NCBI RefSeq assembly: GCF_045310525.1
Contig: NZ_JBJHZY010000001.1
Span: forward strand, 992,001 to 1,056,000
Origin: Clostridium_AT radicumherbarum
GTDB lineage: Bacteria; Bacillota; Clostridia; Clostridiales; Clostridiaceae
Direction of reading: 5' to 3'
DNA: 64,000 bases
How positions within the stretch are numbered: position 1 is the first letter of the stretch; each line of letters opens with the position of its first letter. The position numbers were made by a program, and so were the translations under genes. Below are positions 1-9,080 of the stretch, piece after piece. The notes below the pieces were generated by a model. The model did no database searches and had not been told where the DNA came from. It saw only the letters and a program-made list of their open reading frames with translations.

Positions 1-123
1 TCATATTACTCTGAAAGTAAGATTAAAGAATTGTTAAGTAATGTTTTCGATATAATTGAGTTTGAACAGATTAATGTTGGAAGGAATACCGATTTCCAAG
101 CCATAATTATGAGGAAGAAATAA
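1..123 (+). CDS. C-terminal end of a protein, possibly a SAM-dependent methyltransferase
   Basis: An open frame runs from the window edge to a TAA at 121-123 and encodes the last 40 residues of a protein that begins outside the window. The tail (…VGRNTDFQAIIMRKK) resembles the final beta strands of class I SAM-dependent methyltransferases. That resemblance is only an impression from a short tail. The gene is followed by about 145 bp and a terminator-like hairpin, so it is probably transcribed separately from the luxE/luxC-like pair downstream. Confidence 0.45.
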   Translation, partial: SYYSESKIKELLSNVFDIIEFEQINVGRNTDFQAIIMRKK

Positions 124-269
124 TTTTTAATACGTAACAGTATAAGAATGATATAAAAGGGCTTACTTCATATTCTTCTTATATTATGAAAGATATAATA
201 TGACATATATGTGGCAAATCTACGTATATAGATAGTATAAGTTCTAAAACATCACATAACAATATTTTA

Positions 270-292
270 CCACCTTGAAGGTGGATTTTTTT
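270..292 (+). terminator. Rho-independent terminator-like hairpin
   Basis: CCACC-TTGAA-GGTGG forms a 5-bp GC-rich stem followed directly by ATTTTTTT. It lies between the partial upstream gene and the luxE-like gene and would separate the two transcripts. Confidence 0.6.
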
Positions 293-355
293 ATATGGAT
301 GTGTGTAAATTTATGGTTTATAATCTATATATAGGTTAAAGTAGGGGGGATCACA

Positions 356-1477
356 GTGGCAACAGCAAGAGAAAAATTATTCTCTTATAAAAAAATCTAT
401 GATCAAGAAGGCAGCCAAGAGCTCTTTGTGGAGGCCATGAGAGAGTCTATTGAGCACCATAACAACAATTGTGAATTTTATAGGAAGTTTCTAGGTGAAC
501 AGGGCTTTAAAGCTTCAGATATAAAAAACTTAGAGGATTGTGCAAAAATCCCACCAATAACCGCTCAGTTTTTTAAATACCATGAAGTGCTTAGTATTAA
601 AAAGGACGATGTTGAAATACATGCCACTTCATCAGGTACTCAGGGTCAGAAAAGTCAGATTTTCCTTGATAAGGACTCCTTAAGACTAGGAACAAAAATG
701 GCTATTAGGGCTATAAGATATCATGGCTTTATTTCTATTATCCCTACTAATTATCTCATTTTAGGATATGAGCCGCAAAAAGGTAATGAAATGGGCAATG
801 TGAAGGTGGCACTTGGGATGACACGCTTTGCCCCAGCAAAGGAAAAAGTATTCGCCTTAAGGTCTCTAGGAGATAAGTATGAAATTGATTATTTCGGAAT
901 TATAAATGCTTTTAAGCGCTTTAACAGACAAGGGCTGCCTGTACGCATACTTGGCTTTCCTTCTTATCTATACATGCTTTTAAAGATGATGAAGGATTCA
1001 GGAATGAAGCCACTAAAGCTTAATAAAAGATCAGTTGTACTGACAGGTGGCGGTTGGAAGAAATTTGACGATATGGCTATAGACAAGCAGGAGTTGTATG
1101 ACATGGCTCAGCAGTATCTTGGTATTCCCTCTAAAAACTGCCGTGATTTCTATAGTGCAGTAGAGCACAGTGTCGCATATCCGGAATGTGAGAATCATCA
1201 TATGCATGTACCAATATGGAGCAGAGTTATAATTCGGGATGTGAAAACACTGAAACCTTTAGGTTTTAATGAACCTGGTTTTTTAAGCTTTATAAGTCCT
1301 CTTGTATCTTCCGTGCCAATATCTTCTATAATTATGGGCGATATTGCAGTACTTAGAGATGGGAAAGACTGCGGTTGCGGAATTACAAGTCCTTATTTTG
1401 AAGTTCTAGGGAGAGCAGGCACCGCTAAAACAAGAAGCTGCGCTATTGCTGCTTCTGAATTTATGAAGGAGAATTAG
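356..1477 (+). CDS. LuxE-like acyl-protein synthetase
   Basis: This 373-residue protein belongs to the LuxE / acyl-protein synthetase family, which activates a carboxylic acid with ATP and holds the acyl group on a cysteine for delivery to LuxC. It starts at a GTG preceded by AGGGGGGA about 7 bases upstream; no better ATG lies nearby. The central segment has the Ser/Thr/Gly-rich loop of adenylate-forming enzymes (HATSSGTQGQKS, about residues 88-99). A cysteine near the C-terminus (RSCAIAAS, about residue 362) sits where LuxE carries its acyl-accepting Cys, and the length matches LuxE (about 370). One base separates its stop from the next ATG, so it is co-transcribed and probably translationally coupled with the LuxC-like gene. 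The acid substrate cannot be read from the sequence. Confidence 0.85.
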   Translation: MATAREKLFSYKKIYDQEGSQELFVEAMRESIEHHNNNCEFYRKFLGEQGFKASDIKNLEDCAKIPPITAQFFKYHEVLSIKKDDVEIHATSSGTQGQKSQIFLDKDSLRLGTKMAIRAIRYHGFISIIPTNYLILGYEPQKGNEMGNVKVALGMTRFAPAKEKVFALRSLGDKYEIDYFGIINAFKRFNRQGLPVRILGFPSYLYMLLKMMKDSGMKPLKLNKRSVVLTGGGWKKFDDMAIDKQELYDMAQQYLGIPSKNCRDFYSAVEHSVAYPECENHHMHVPIWSRVIIRDVKTLKPLGFNEPGFLSFISPLVSSVPISSIIMGDIAVLRDGKDCGCGITSPYFEVLGRAGTAKTRSCAIAASEFMKEN

Positions 1478-1478
1478 C

Positions 1479-2768
1479 ATGGATAATATTTACAGAGGAG
1501 AACCGATTTCAAAGACTGATTTTATTAAAAGATTATCCGAGGCCAAGGCAAGAATGGAAGAAGACCTTCTGCTTCCAAAGCTGTCTCCTGAAGTAGTAAT
1601 TGAAGCAACACATACTTTAGCTGAGGAAATAGATCAAAGGGAGATAGTTAAGCAGCTAGTGTCCCTAGGAATACAGAAATGGGCTGCAGAGGAATATGTA
1701 AGCGTCACAGTTAAAAGCATGAGTAAAGGAGAACTGACCAGGAAACTGCATGCGGAGCTTGGCAAGGAACCTTTTGCGTGGAAGGAAGTTGGAAATGGTA
1801 TAGAAGAGTGCAATTATCCACTTGGAGTAATAATGCATATTGGAGCAGGAAATGCCTTAGGAATTTCGGCTTTCAGTGTAATAGAAGGTCTCATGACTGG
1901 GAATATAAACATTTTAAAGCTACCAGATAATGAAGGAGGCATATCCTCCAGAATATTATTAAGATTGGCAGAAATAGAGCCAAGACTTAAGCCATATATT
2001 TATGTTTTAGATGTTTCGTCTAAAAATCAAGAAGTTATTAATCAGCTTGTTGAAATGGCAAATGCAGTAGTTGTCTGGGGATCAGATGAGGCTATAACTG
2101 CTATCAGACATCTCTCACCGCCATACTTGCAAATAATTGAATGGGGGCACCGACTAAGTTTTGCATACTTTACAAAGCATGCGCATGATGAAAAGGACTT
2201 GGAAGGCTTGGCACGGGACATATGTCTAACAGATCAGCTGTACTGCAGCTCTCCTCAATGTGTATTTTATGAAACTGATAAACCTAAGGAAATTGATGAA
2301 TTTGCAGAGAGATTGTCACAAAACATAAAGTCTGTAGGAACACAATATCCTGCAGCAACCAGGCAAATTGATGTACAGGCGCAGATTACCTGGACTCATG
2401 AGCTTATTAAAACAGAAGAGATTCTAAAAGAAAAACGGCTAATAACAAATGAGGGAAAAGACTACGGCGTTATGATAGATTATAAGGCTGAATTGAAAGC
2501 CTCACCTCTCTTTCGTAATATATGGGTAATGCCTATAAGAAGGAAAGAACTATTAGCTATGTTAAGATTACACAAGGGGCATCTGCAAACAGTGGGTTTA
2601 AGCTGCAACAGTGATGAACTTGATGAATTGTCTAACATCTTTTACGCAGCTGGTGTTACACGTGTGGCAAGTTGTGGGTACATGTCTGTAAACTACAGCG
2701 GCGAGCCCCATGATGGAGTTTTAGCTTTACAAAGATACGTTAAGAGGGTTAACAGAAGGATGAAATAA
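1479..2768 (+). CDS. LuxC-like acyl-CoA / acyl-protein reductase
   Basis: This 429-residue protein is of the LuxC family (PF05893), an NADPH-dependent reductase of the aldehyde dehydrogenase fold that converts an enzyme-bound or CoA-bound acyl group to an aldehyde. The probable catalytic cysteine is in LTDQLYCSSPQ (about residue 259), matching the Cys-Ser-x-Pro-Gln pattern of LuxC. A Gly-rich stretch near residue 125 (HIGAGNALG) fits the nucleotide-binding part. The gene follows the LuxE-like gene with a one-base gap. LuxC and LuxE form the reductase half of the bacterial luminescence system, but no luxAB luciferase or luxD thioesterase is in view. The pair more likely makes a fatty aldehyde or alcohol for another purpose. 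Confidence 0.85.
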   Translation: MDNIYRGEPISKTDFIKRLSEAKARMEEDLLLPKLSPEVVIEATHTLAEEIDQREIVKQLVSLGIQKWAAEEYVSVTVKSMSKGELTRKLHAELGKEPFAWKEVGNGIEECNYPLGVIMHIGAGNALGISAFSVIEGLMTGNINILKLPDNEGGISSRILLRLAEIEPRLKPYIYVLDVSSKNQEVINQLVEMANAVVVWGSDEAITAIRHLSPPYLQIIEWGHRLSFAYFTKHAHDEKDLEGLARDICLTDQLYCSSPQCVFYETDKPKEIDEFAERLSQNIKSVGTQYPAATRQIDVQAQITWTHELIKTEEILKEKRLITNEGKDYGVMIDYKAELKASPLFRNIWVMPIRRKELLAMLRLHKGHLQTVGLSCNSDELDELSNIFYAAGVTRVASCGYMSVNYSGEPHDGVLALQRYVKRVNRRMK

Positions 2769-2837
2769 AATAAGGCAATCAATAATCTATAGCTTTTATT
2801 GGATTATTTGCATTTTGTGCATGAGGAGGTTATGGAG

Positions 2838-3611
2838 ATGTATCGTTTAAAAAAAGAAGAGATGTATAGAATTACTCCGTTTTTTGATGGTTGGAACGAA
2901 ACACTCTTATGGTCTTGTTTGCAGGGTTATATGGGAAATGCCTGGGTTGATGATATTGATAATCCCCATTCAGCACAAATTATTACGGGAGATTTCTGCT
3001 TTTTTGCAGGTGTTCCGAATGTTGGGCTGGTAAAAAATATTCCCGAATATTTTTCTTCAAAGTGCATTTTAATGATACCACAAAATGATGAGTGGGAAGA
3101 TCTGATTGAGCATGAATACAAAATAAACTGCCACAGGTTTATGCGTTATGCTATTAAAAAGGAACAAGATATATTTGATAAAGAAAAACTGCACTCATAT
3201 ATTGAAAAGCTTCCATCCCAATATAGCATAATGAAGATAGATGAGATAATATATAACAAAGTTAAGACAGAAGAGTGGTCAAAGGATTTATGTTCTCAAT
3301 TTCCGACCTACAATGATTATGAAAAATATGGGCTTGGTTTTGTTATACTTCATATGGATAGGATTGTTTGTGGTGCGTCCTCCTATACTGTATATAGCAA
3401 GGGGATAGAAATTGAAATAGATACAAAAGAGGAATATCGCAGAAAAGGACTTGCACTTGTCTGTGCTTCAAAATTAATACTTGAATGCTTGAACAGGGAG
3501 CTTTATCCGAGCTGGGATGCAGCAAACAAAGGATCTGTAGCCTTGGCGAAAAAAATAGGTTATCATTTTGAAAAAGAGTATGCTACATATTCAATTACTA
3601 ATTTCAGGTAA
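2838..3611 (+). CDS. GNAT family acetyltransferase
   Basis: A 257-residue protein of the two-part GNAT_acetyltran type (PF12746-like), with a divergent N-terminal half and a GNAT acetyl-CoA-binding half. The acetyl-CoA loop is recognisable as EYRRKGLALVCASKLI near residue 200. The frame stays open upstream to a TTG at 2799, but GAGGAGG at 2823-2829 fits the ATG at 2838 (spacing about 8 bases) best; ATG 2832 would be too close. It lies 69 bp after the luxC-like gene in the same direction and may share its transcript. The acceptor substrate is unknown. Confidence 0.8.
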   Translation: MYRLKKEEMYRITPFFDGWNETLLWSCLQGYMGNAWVDDIDNPHSAQIITGDFCFFAGVPNVGLVKNIPEYFSSKCILMIPQNDEWEDLIEHEYKINCHRFMRYAIKKEQDIFDKEKLHSYIEKLPSQYSIMKIDEIIYNKVKTEEWSKDLCSQFPTYNDYEKYGLGFVILHMDRIVCGASSYTVYSKGIEIEIDTKEEYRRKGLALVCASKLILECLNRELYPSWDAANKGSVALAKKIGYHFEKEYATYSITNFR

Positions 3612-3661
3612 GATTAAACTGAAACCTTTGCAAGTGTTTGGAAATTTAAAGAGAATATTTT

Positions 3662-3690
3662 CAAGGGAATTCATTTTATGAGTTCCCTTG
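3662..3690. terminator. Hairpin between convergent genes
   Basis: CAAGGGAATTCAT-TTT-ATGAGTTCCCTTG is a 13-bp stem with one T·G wobble, placed between the GNAT gene (+) and the rifampin-phosphotransferase-like gene (-). The T-tract is weak on both sides (AATGATATTTT on the plus strand), so the efficiency is uncertain. Confidence 0.5.
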
Positions 3691-3718
3691 AATGATATTT
3701 TAAAATACATTTAAGAGT

Positions 3719-6367
3719 TTAAACTATTATGACAAATCCTGAATTGCCGTCAACTCTTATCTTTTGGCCTGTCTTGATTTTCTTTGTGGCGTCGGTAATT
3801 CCTACTACAGCTGGTATTCCATATTCCCTAGCAACTACAGTACCATGAGTAAGCAAACCTCCAACTTCCATTACAAGGCCAGATGCATTTATAAATAGGG
3901 GTGTCCAGCCTGGATCTGTATAAGGTGCAACCAGAATTTCACCTTTATTTAATGTAGCCTTTGAGGGGTCGGTGATTACCCTTGCTATACCTTCAATTAC
4001 CCCTGAAGAAACTGCCATACCTGGTAACGCACCTTCAGGTAGGTTATCTCTCTTATAGCCAGCTTTGATTTCTTCACCATAGCTTGTAAGCACTCGAGGA
4101 GGGGTTAGTTTATTAAAATACTCATATTCTTCTTTTCTGTTCTTCACAAGTTTAACAAGACTCTCATTATTTTCAACTGCATTATAAAGCTCCCAAAAGC
4201 TTACATAGAATATATCCTTTACCTCTAAAAGTTGACCTTTTTGAACCAATACTTTTGCTTCCTCTAAAAAGGCTTGCTTATAGGTCAGAATAAACTTCAT
4301 TATCAAATATTTAGGATGCTCTCTAATTGGCATATAGTTTCGTAACAACCTTATCATACGTCTTGCTATTTTGCCTTTTACTTTTCCGTGTTTTTCTTCC
4401 ACTTCTCTTATGAATTCAGAGGAAGCCTGTTTAGCTCTCTCAATAGTCTCCTTATACTCTTTTCTGTGAATTCCCTCCTCAGAGGTATTAACTATAGCCA
4501 TAATTGCTTTTGCCAGAGGCTGTGGGTTCTCTATCCACCTATCCTTAGCAATGTCTATTTCACCGGCGGCTCGCATATCGTAAATATCCATGAAGGCATT
4601 AAATTTCTTCTTAAATTCTTCATTGCCGGTTAATTTGTTTATTCTGGCGTATAATGTTATATAATCTTCACTGGTAAATTCTCTTATTAAATCAGGTGAG
4701 TTTCTAACAATGTCAGCTAGGTCACCAACCAAAAGTCCCATTTCTGTGGTTATGTTTCCCTCCAGACCTTTAACTATGATATCTGTATATTTACGTGTTC
4801 CTATCAGCTTTTGTTCAAGAGTTTCAAGAGCCTTAAAGCTTAACATCGCTGGAGCCATTATTGGTAGCAATACCTGAAAGTCATTATAAAAGCTAGCAGT
4901 CTTAAATATTGTTTCAAGTTTTTCTATTCCTTGCTTTGCTTTATTAATTGTTTCAGTTGTTTGTTTTACACGTTTGTCTATATAGAGTTCTATAAATTCC
5001 ACAGTGCCCTCGGGTTTTTTATAGATAATATTTTTCATAGCTTTAAAAACTATGGGTATAAAATATTTTCTTAATGCTTTTCCTGAGTTGTTGTCCTTTT
5101 TAATTCTTGTTTCAAAATCAGGCTGGCTTATCAACTCTACTAAAGCTTTAGACATCAAGGCATCAGCATTACTTAGAAATGAAGATATAACCTCTTTAGG
5201 CTTTTTATATTGAAGAATATCGCTTAGATCAAGATATATCCTGCCTGCAGCAGACTTTACGATTTTATATTCTTCTCCGCTTCTTACCTCTCTATCAAAA
5301 GGCAATATCATTCTAAGCATGTCTATTCCAAGTGGTGAAATTGGAGCTGTCATAACCTGAAAATGGTTAAATGATATATAAACATGCAAAGCATCATCTT
5401 CTGGCAAAGGCTGCGGTAGAGGGAACAAGGAAGTAATAGCACGACTTTGAACTATATAAAGCTTTCCGTTTTCAAGACACCACTCTATATCCTGAGGGCT
5501 GCCGTAGTGCTTCTCTATTGCCATGCCTAACTCAGCCAGGCTTTTTATCTGTGAGTCCTGCAGAACTTGACTTATGGCTTTTTCAGCTGTTAATTCTACC
5601 TTTTTGGTACCGCCACCTTCAACAGGTATTATAGCTATTCTTTTCTCGGCAATTGTTTTATTTTCAATTTGAGAACTGCTTTTATTGTATTTATATATAT
5701 CCGGTGATACCAATCCTGAAACAAGAGCTTCACCCAGACCGAAGCTTGCATCTATGGATATAATCTTTCTGCTGCCTGATATAGGATCGGCTGTAAACAT
5801 GATTCCAGATACATCAGGCAGTACCATTTTTTGAACAACAACCGACATATGAACCTTTTCATGCTCAATCTTATTTTGTATTCTGTATATTATAGCTCGA
5901 TTAGTAAATAGTGATGCCCAGCAGTTTTCTACGGAGTCTAGAAGTTCTTTTTCTCCCTTAATATTGAGATATGTGTCCTGCTGACCTGCAAAGGAGGCAA
6001 AAGCTAAGTCCTCAGCTGTGGCGCTTGACCTGACCGCATAATAATTGTCTGCTCCTGTTTTATTAATTGACTTTATTATTTCCTTCTCTATATGCTTAGG
6101 TATTACTGACTGTTTTATTTTCTCTCTAATTTTTTCACCAATTTGGTTTATATTCTCTAGACTTGCATCTTTAATAACTAAAGCTATAAATTCTAACAGA
6201 TTGTTATATTCTATAAATTCTTTATAGCTTTCTGTTGTTACGCAAAATCCATAGGGTACCGGGAAGCCTGCGCAAGTCATTTCACCTAAGTTTGCACCTT
6301 TCCCTCCTACCAGAAGCAAATCTTTTTTATCTGTTTCATCAAAGAATAGAGTATACTTTTTTTCCAT
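3719..6367 (-). CDS. Rifampin phosphotransferase-like (PEP synthase-related) enzyme
   Basis: This 882-residue protein has an N-terminal PPDK/PEP-synthase ATP-grasp domain (VGGKGANLGEM near residue 21; VRSSATAEDLAFASFAGQ near 110; QDIEWCLENGKLYIVQSR near 295). A long central domain follows, then a C-terminal swivelling phosphohistidine domain (GGLLTHGTVVAREYG, His about 841). It lacks the PEP/pyruvate TIM barrel of true PEP synthase and stops just after the His domain. Its length and layout match rifampin phosphotransferase (Listeria Rph, 867 aa). The central region also shares recognisable stretches with Rph, such as MRAAGEID..RWIENP and PPRVLTSYGEEI. Rph uses ATP to phosphorylate rifamycins. 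The enzyme is encoded 22 bp after tetR in the same operon. Whether rifampin is the substrate is inference. Confidence 0.82.
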   Translation of the reverse strand: MEKKYTLFFDETDKKDLLLVGGKGANLGEMTCAGFPVPYGFCVTTESYKEFIEYNNLLEFIALVIKDASLENINQIGEKIREKIKQSVIPKHIEKEIIKSINKTGADNYYAVRSSATAEDLAFASFAGQQDTYLNIKGEKELLDSVENCWASLFTNRAIIYRIQNKIEHEKVHMSVVVQKMVLPDVSGIMFTADPISGSRKIISIDASFGLGEALVSGLVSPDIYKYNKSSSQIENKTIAEKRIAIIPVEGGGTKKVELTAEKAISQVLQDSQIKSLAELGMAIEKHYGSPQDIEWCLENGKLYIVQSRAITSLFPLPQPLPEDDALHVYISFNHFQVMTAPISPLGIDMLRMILPFDREVRSGEEYKIVKSAAGRIYLDLSDILQYKKPKEVISSFLSNADALMSKALVELISQPDFETRIKKDNNSGKALRKYFIPIVFKAMKNIIYKKPEGTVEFIELYIDKRVKQTTETINKAKQGIEKLETIFKTASFYNDFQVLLPIMAPAMLSFKALETLEQKLIGTRKYTDIIVKGLEGNITTEMGLLVGDLADIVRNSPDLIREFTSEDYITLYARINKLTGNEEFKKKFNAFMDIYDMRAAGEIDIAKDRWIENPQPLAKAIMAIVNTSEEGIHRKEYKETIERAKQASSEFIREVEEKHGKVKGKIARRMIRLLRNYMPIREHPKYLIMKFILTYKQAFLEEAKVLVQKGQLLEVKDIFYVSFWELYNAVENNESLVKLVKNRKEEYEYFNKLTPPRVLTSYGEEIKAGYKRDNLPEGALPGMAVSSGVIEGIARVITDPSKATLNKGEILVAPYTDPGWTPLFINASGLVMEVGGLLTHGTVVAREYGIPAVVGITDATKKIKTGQKIRVDGNSGFVIIV

Positions 6368-6389
6368 GATTATTCCATCCCCCTGATAA

Positions 6390-6983
6390 TTATAGCTTTG
6401 TACCGTTTAAAAATAGCTCGATCAACTGAGACTTTAATACATCCATTTCTATTGGCTCTTTTACGTTTATGTTTGAAAGAAAATAGTTAACTGTTAAAAG
6501 CTGAAAAGTTCTTGTAATTATTATTGCTGGTATATCTGATCTAATTTCTCTTTTGTCCTGTGCTTCACTAATTATCTCCAGCATTATATTTTCAAATCCG
6601 CTTCGATTTGGGTTATCTAAGGGATCGCTGCTAAAAAGCGTTTGCATCCTGTATCTTAGGTAGACGGTTGATAATTCCTTATCCTTTTCCATAATAATTT
6701 TATTAAAGTCCAGCAGGCTATAAAGTTTTGTTTTTAAGTCTTCGCAATCAGCAATAGCTTCTTTAATCCCTATGCCGTAATTTACAATAGTAGACTGAAA
6801 ATATCCAACCAGAATGGATTCTTTATCTGGAAAGTAATTGTACAAGGTACCTTTTGACACATCGGATTTTTCGGCGATTTCCTCCATGGAGGTTTGGTTA
6901 AAACCCTTTTCTTTGAAAAGGGGCACAGCGGTATCTATTATGCTGCTTCTGGTTTCTTCCTTTTTACGCTCCCTTCTATTCAT
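6390..6983 (-). CDS. TetR/AcrR family transcriptional regulator
   Basis: A 197-residue one-domain regulator. Residues 10-55 form the TetR DNA-binding domain, with the helix-turn-helix TSMEEIAEKSDVSKGTLYNYF; the rest is a divergent all-helical ligand domain. The ATG has AGGAG 10 bases upstream. It is the first gene of a two-gene operon with the rifampin-phosphotransferase-like enzyme. Two palindromes at its own promoter suggest it represses the operon and is released by a small molecule. The ligand is not predictable. Confidence 0.9.
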   Translation of the reverse strand: MNRRERKKEETRSSIIDTAVPLFKEKGFNQTSMEEIAEKSDVSKGTLYNYFPDKESILVGYFQSTIVNYGIGIKEAIADCEDLKTKLYSLLDFNKIIMEKDKELSTVYLRYRMQTLFSSDPLDNPNRSGFENIMLEIISEAQDKREIRSDIPAIIITRTFQLLTVNYFLSNINVKEPIEMDVLKSQLIELFLNGTKL

Positions 6984-7012
6984 AGCTTTAATACTCCTAA
7001 TTTAAATTTAAC

Positions 7013-7076
7013 TATACTTAGTATAAAATTATACGGTGTATAATCTTATAATATGTTTGGTTTTATAAAAAGTCAA
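7013..7076 (-). promoter_or_regulatory. tetR-rph promoter with two palindromic operators
   Basis: On the minus strand, TTGACT (7071-7076) and TATTAT (7048-7053) are separated by 17 bp, a good sigma-A promoter with a start near 7041. ATTATAC-GGT-GTATAAT (7028-7044) is a perfect 7+3+7 palindrome covering the predicted start site. TATAC-TTA-GTATA (7013-7025) repeats the same TATAC-N3-GTATA core, with its centre 17 bp further downstream. The arrangement is typical of autorepression by a TetR protein; binding is inferred. Confidence 0.7.
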
Positions 7077-7296
7077 AAATTTTCACTTCATTTCGAATAT
7101 CTTGCTTTTGAATCTATTATAAAAAAATTATCAGACACAATAATAATCTCAATTTTAAATAATATAATAAAGTGGTTACAAAATATTTTATAAACTTCTT
7201 AAATTGCCTTTTGAAACTCAATTTTTACTAAAACCGTCACATTAGCACTTATTTCTTATACAATAGGAGTATGGAATATTTTTAGGAGATGATTCA

Positions 7297-8388
7297 ATGG
7301 CTGTAAAATTTGACTTATCTGAATACATGAATAAAGAAATTGAAAATATTGTAAAGGACATAATTAAGGCAACTCTTACAAATCCAAAAGAAACAGCATT
7401 TATTTTAAAATACGCCTTAGCAAGCAAGGAAGCTATAAAGAGGAGGGACAACCTCAAAAGTAGAGGAGAAAATGTTCCTGCATTTTTGATTTCAAGTATA
7501 ACAAGTAATTGTAACTTATTTTGCAAAGGCTGTTATGCTAGGGCAAACAATTTTTGCGGTGAAGGATTGAAAAAGGAGCATTTGTCTAGCGAAAGGTGGA
7601 AAAGCATATTTGAAGAAGCTAGAGATTTAGGCATTACCTTTATACTACTTACGGGTGGAGAACCTTTAATGAGAAGAGATGTTATAGAAAAAGCAGCTGC
7701 AATAAAAGAAATAATGTTCCCAATATTCACTAATGGAACTATGCTTCAGAAAGAATATATAGAGTTATTTGATAAAAATAGAAATATTGTTCCAATACTT
7801 AGTATAGAAGGCGAAAAGGTACAGACTGATGAAAGGCGAGGAGAAGGTACCTATGAAGTTTTAATGAATGTAATGGACACACTAAATAAAAAAGGTATTT
7901 TATATGGTGCCTCCGTTACAGTAACAACTGAGAATGTTATAATTGCAACTAGTAAAGCTTTTTTTGAAAAACTATATAACAAGGGCTGCAGAGCGTTTAT
8001 TTTTGTAGAATACGTTCCAGTTACTGAAGCAACAAAACATCTTGCTCCAACTGATTTAGAACGGAAAGTGCTGGAAGAAGAACAGCAAAAACTTAGAAGG
8101 CAATATGAAGATGCTATTTTTTTATCCTTTCCTGGTGATGAAAAATACTCAGGTGGATGTCTTGCAGCAGGGAGAGGTTTTTTTCATATTAATGTAGACG
8201 GATCAGCAGAACCTTGCCCATTCTCACCCTATTCTGACACTAACTTAAATGACTGCACCTTAAGAGACGCCTTAAAGTCTCCATTGTTTATAAAACTTGA
8301 TGAATCAGGAATGCTCATTGGAGATCATGATGGTGGATGTATTCTTTTTCAAAAAGAAGAGGCAGTTAAAAAATTAGTAAATGACTGA
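7297..8388 (+). CDS. Radical SAM protein with C-terminal cysteine-rich segment
   Basis: A 363-residue radical SAM enzyme. CNLFCKGCYAR near residue 71 is the CxxxCxxC motif that binds the [4Fe-4S] cluster and SAM, followed by the GGEP motif (LLTGGEPLM, about 120). The C-terminal part has further cysteines (GGCLAAGRGFFHIN, EPCPFSP, GGCILF) in the style of a SPASM or twitch auxiliary-cluster domain. Start is the ATG preceded by AGGAGATGATTCA. It stands alone, with the tetR operon divergent and a terminator following, so no partner peptide or pathway is evident. It could modify a peptide or small molecule; none was found adjacent. Confidence 0.85.
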   Translation: MAVKFDLSEYMNKEIENIVKDIIKATLTNPKETAFILKYALASKEAIKRRDNLKSRGENVPAFLISSITSNCNLFCKGCYARANNFCGEGLKKEHLSSERWKSIFEEARDLGITFILLTGGEPLMRRDVIEKAAAIKEIMFPIFTNGTMLQKEYIELFDKNRNIVPILSIEGEKVQTDERRGEGTYEVLMNVMDTLNKKGILYGASVTVTTENVIIATSKAFFEKLYNKGCRAFIFVEYVPVTEATKHLAPTDLERKVLEEEQQKLRRQYEDAIFLSFPGDEKYSGGCLAAGRGFFHINVDGSAEPCPFSPYSDTNLNDCTLRDALKSPLFIKLDESGMLIGDHDGGCILFQKEEAVKKLVND

Positions 8389-8452
8389 GTACTTATATTG
8401 ATTAGCGAAAGGCTTTTTTAAAATTTCTTATTAAAATAAATTTTATTAATTT

Positions 8453-8480
8453 AGCAGTTTTTAAGCTGCTTTATTTTTTA
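8453..8480 (+). terminator. Terminator after the radical SAM gene
   Basis: AGCAGTT-TTTA-AGCTGCT (one G·T pair) is followed by TTATTTTTTA. It lies about 65 bp after the radical SAM stop codon. Confidence 0.7.
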
Positions 8481-9080
8481 CATAATTTCTGCAAGTTTTA
8501 TTATAAATAAATTTAAATAATGGCTTAGATACTACTACAAAAAAAGAAAAAAAGTAAATAAAGATTATGCTAGCACTAATATAAATAATTTATCATATGT
8601 ATATAATCTTTCGACCATATACACACAAATCACTACTTATAATAATGGTTTGCTCCACCATATAAAATATTTACACGACATGTTATAACCTCACGGCTAC
8701 AATACATCATTACAACACCTTATATGATGTTATCTCAACTCTATACAATAAGTTGGAATATTATTATGATAAAAGCTTTAGCATCGACCATAATAATACT
8801 TTTCCTAACTATATAGAATTTAAACAATTGCAGCTACATTCAGCTTTAATTGCTCCCATATATAGCTGCAGTAAAAGCATCTATATACTTTGTTATAATC
8901 TTTATTTACTTCTGATATTATCTTAACCAATATAAAGCTAATAATACTAGTAATTTTAACCAATATAAATTTAAAAACTTACTATTCTCAATTCCTTAGG
9001 CAATATGTTACAATATTCCTATAAACTTGAGTAAAAACTACAAATTTATATATATAAATGCTAATACTTGGAGGTAAGAA
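8481..9080. other. AT-rich intergenic stretch with no recognisable gene
   Basis: About 600 bp of very AT-rich sequence. No frame of useful length, tRNA, known riboswitch motif or insertion-sequence end was seen on either strand. The phrase AACCAATATAAA occurs twice close together near 8925-8970. The stretch could be decayed coding DNA or the 5' region of the zinc-ribbon gene. Confidence 0.5.

Noticed and set aside
3719..6367. True phosphoenolpyruvate synthase (ppsA)
   Set aside because: The protein ends just after the phosphohistidine domain and has no PEP/pyruvate-binding TIM barrel; length and layout fit the rifampin-phosphotransferase group.
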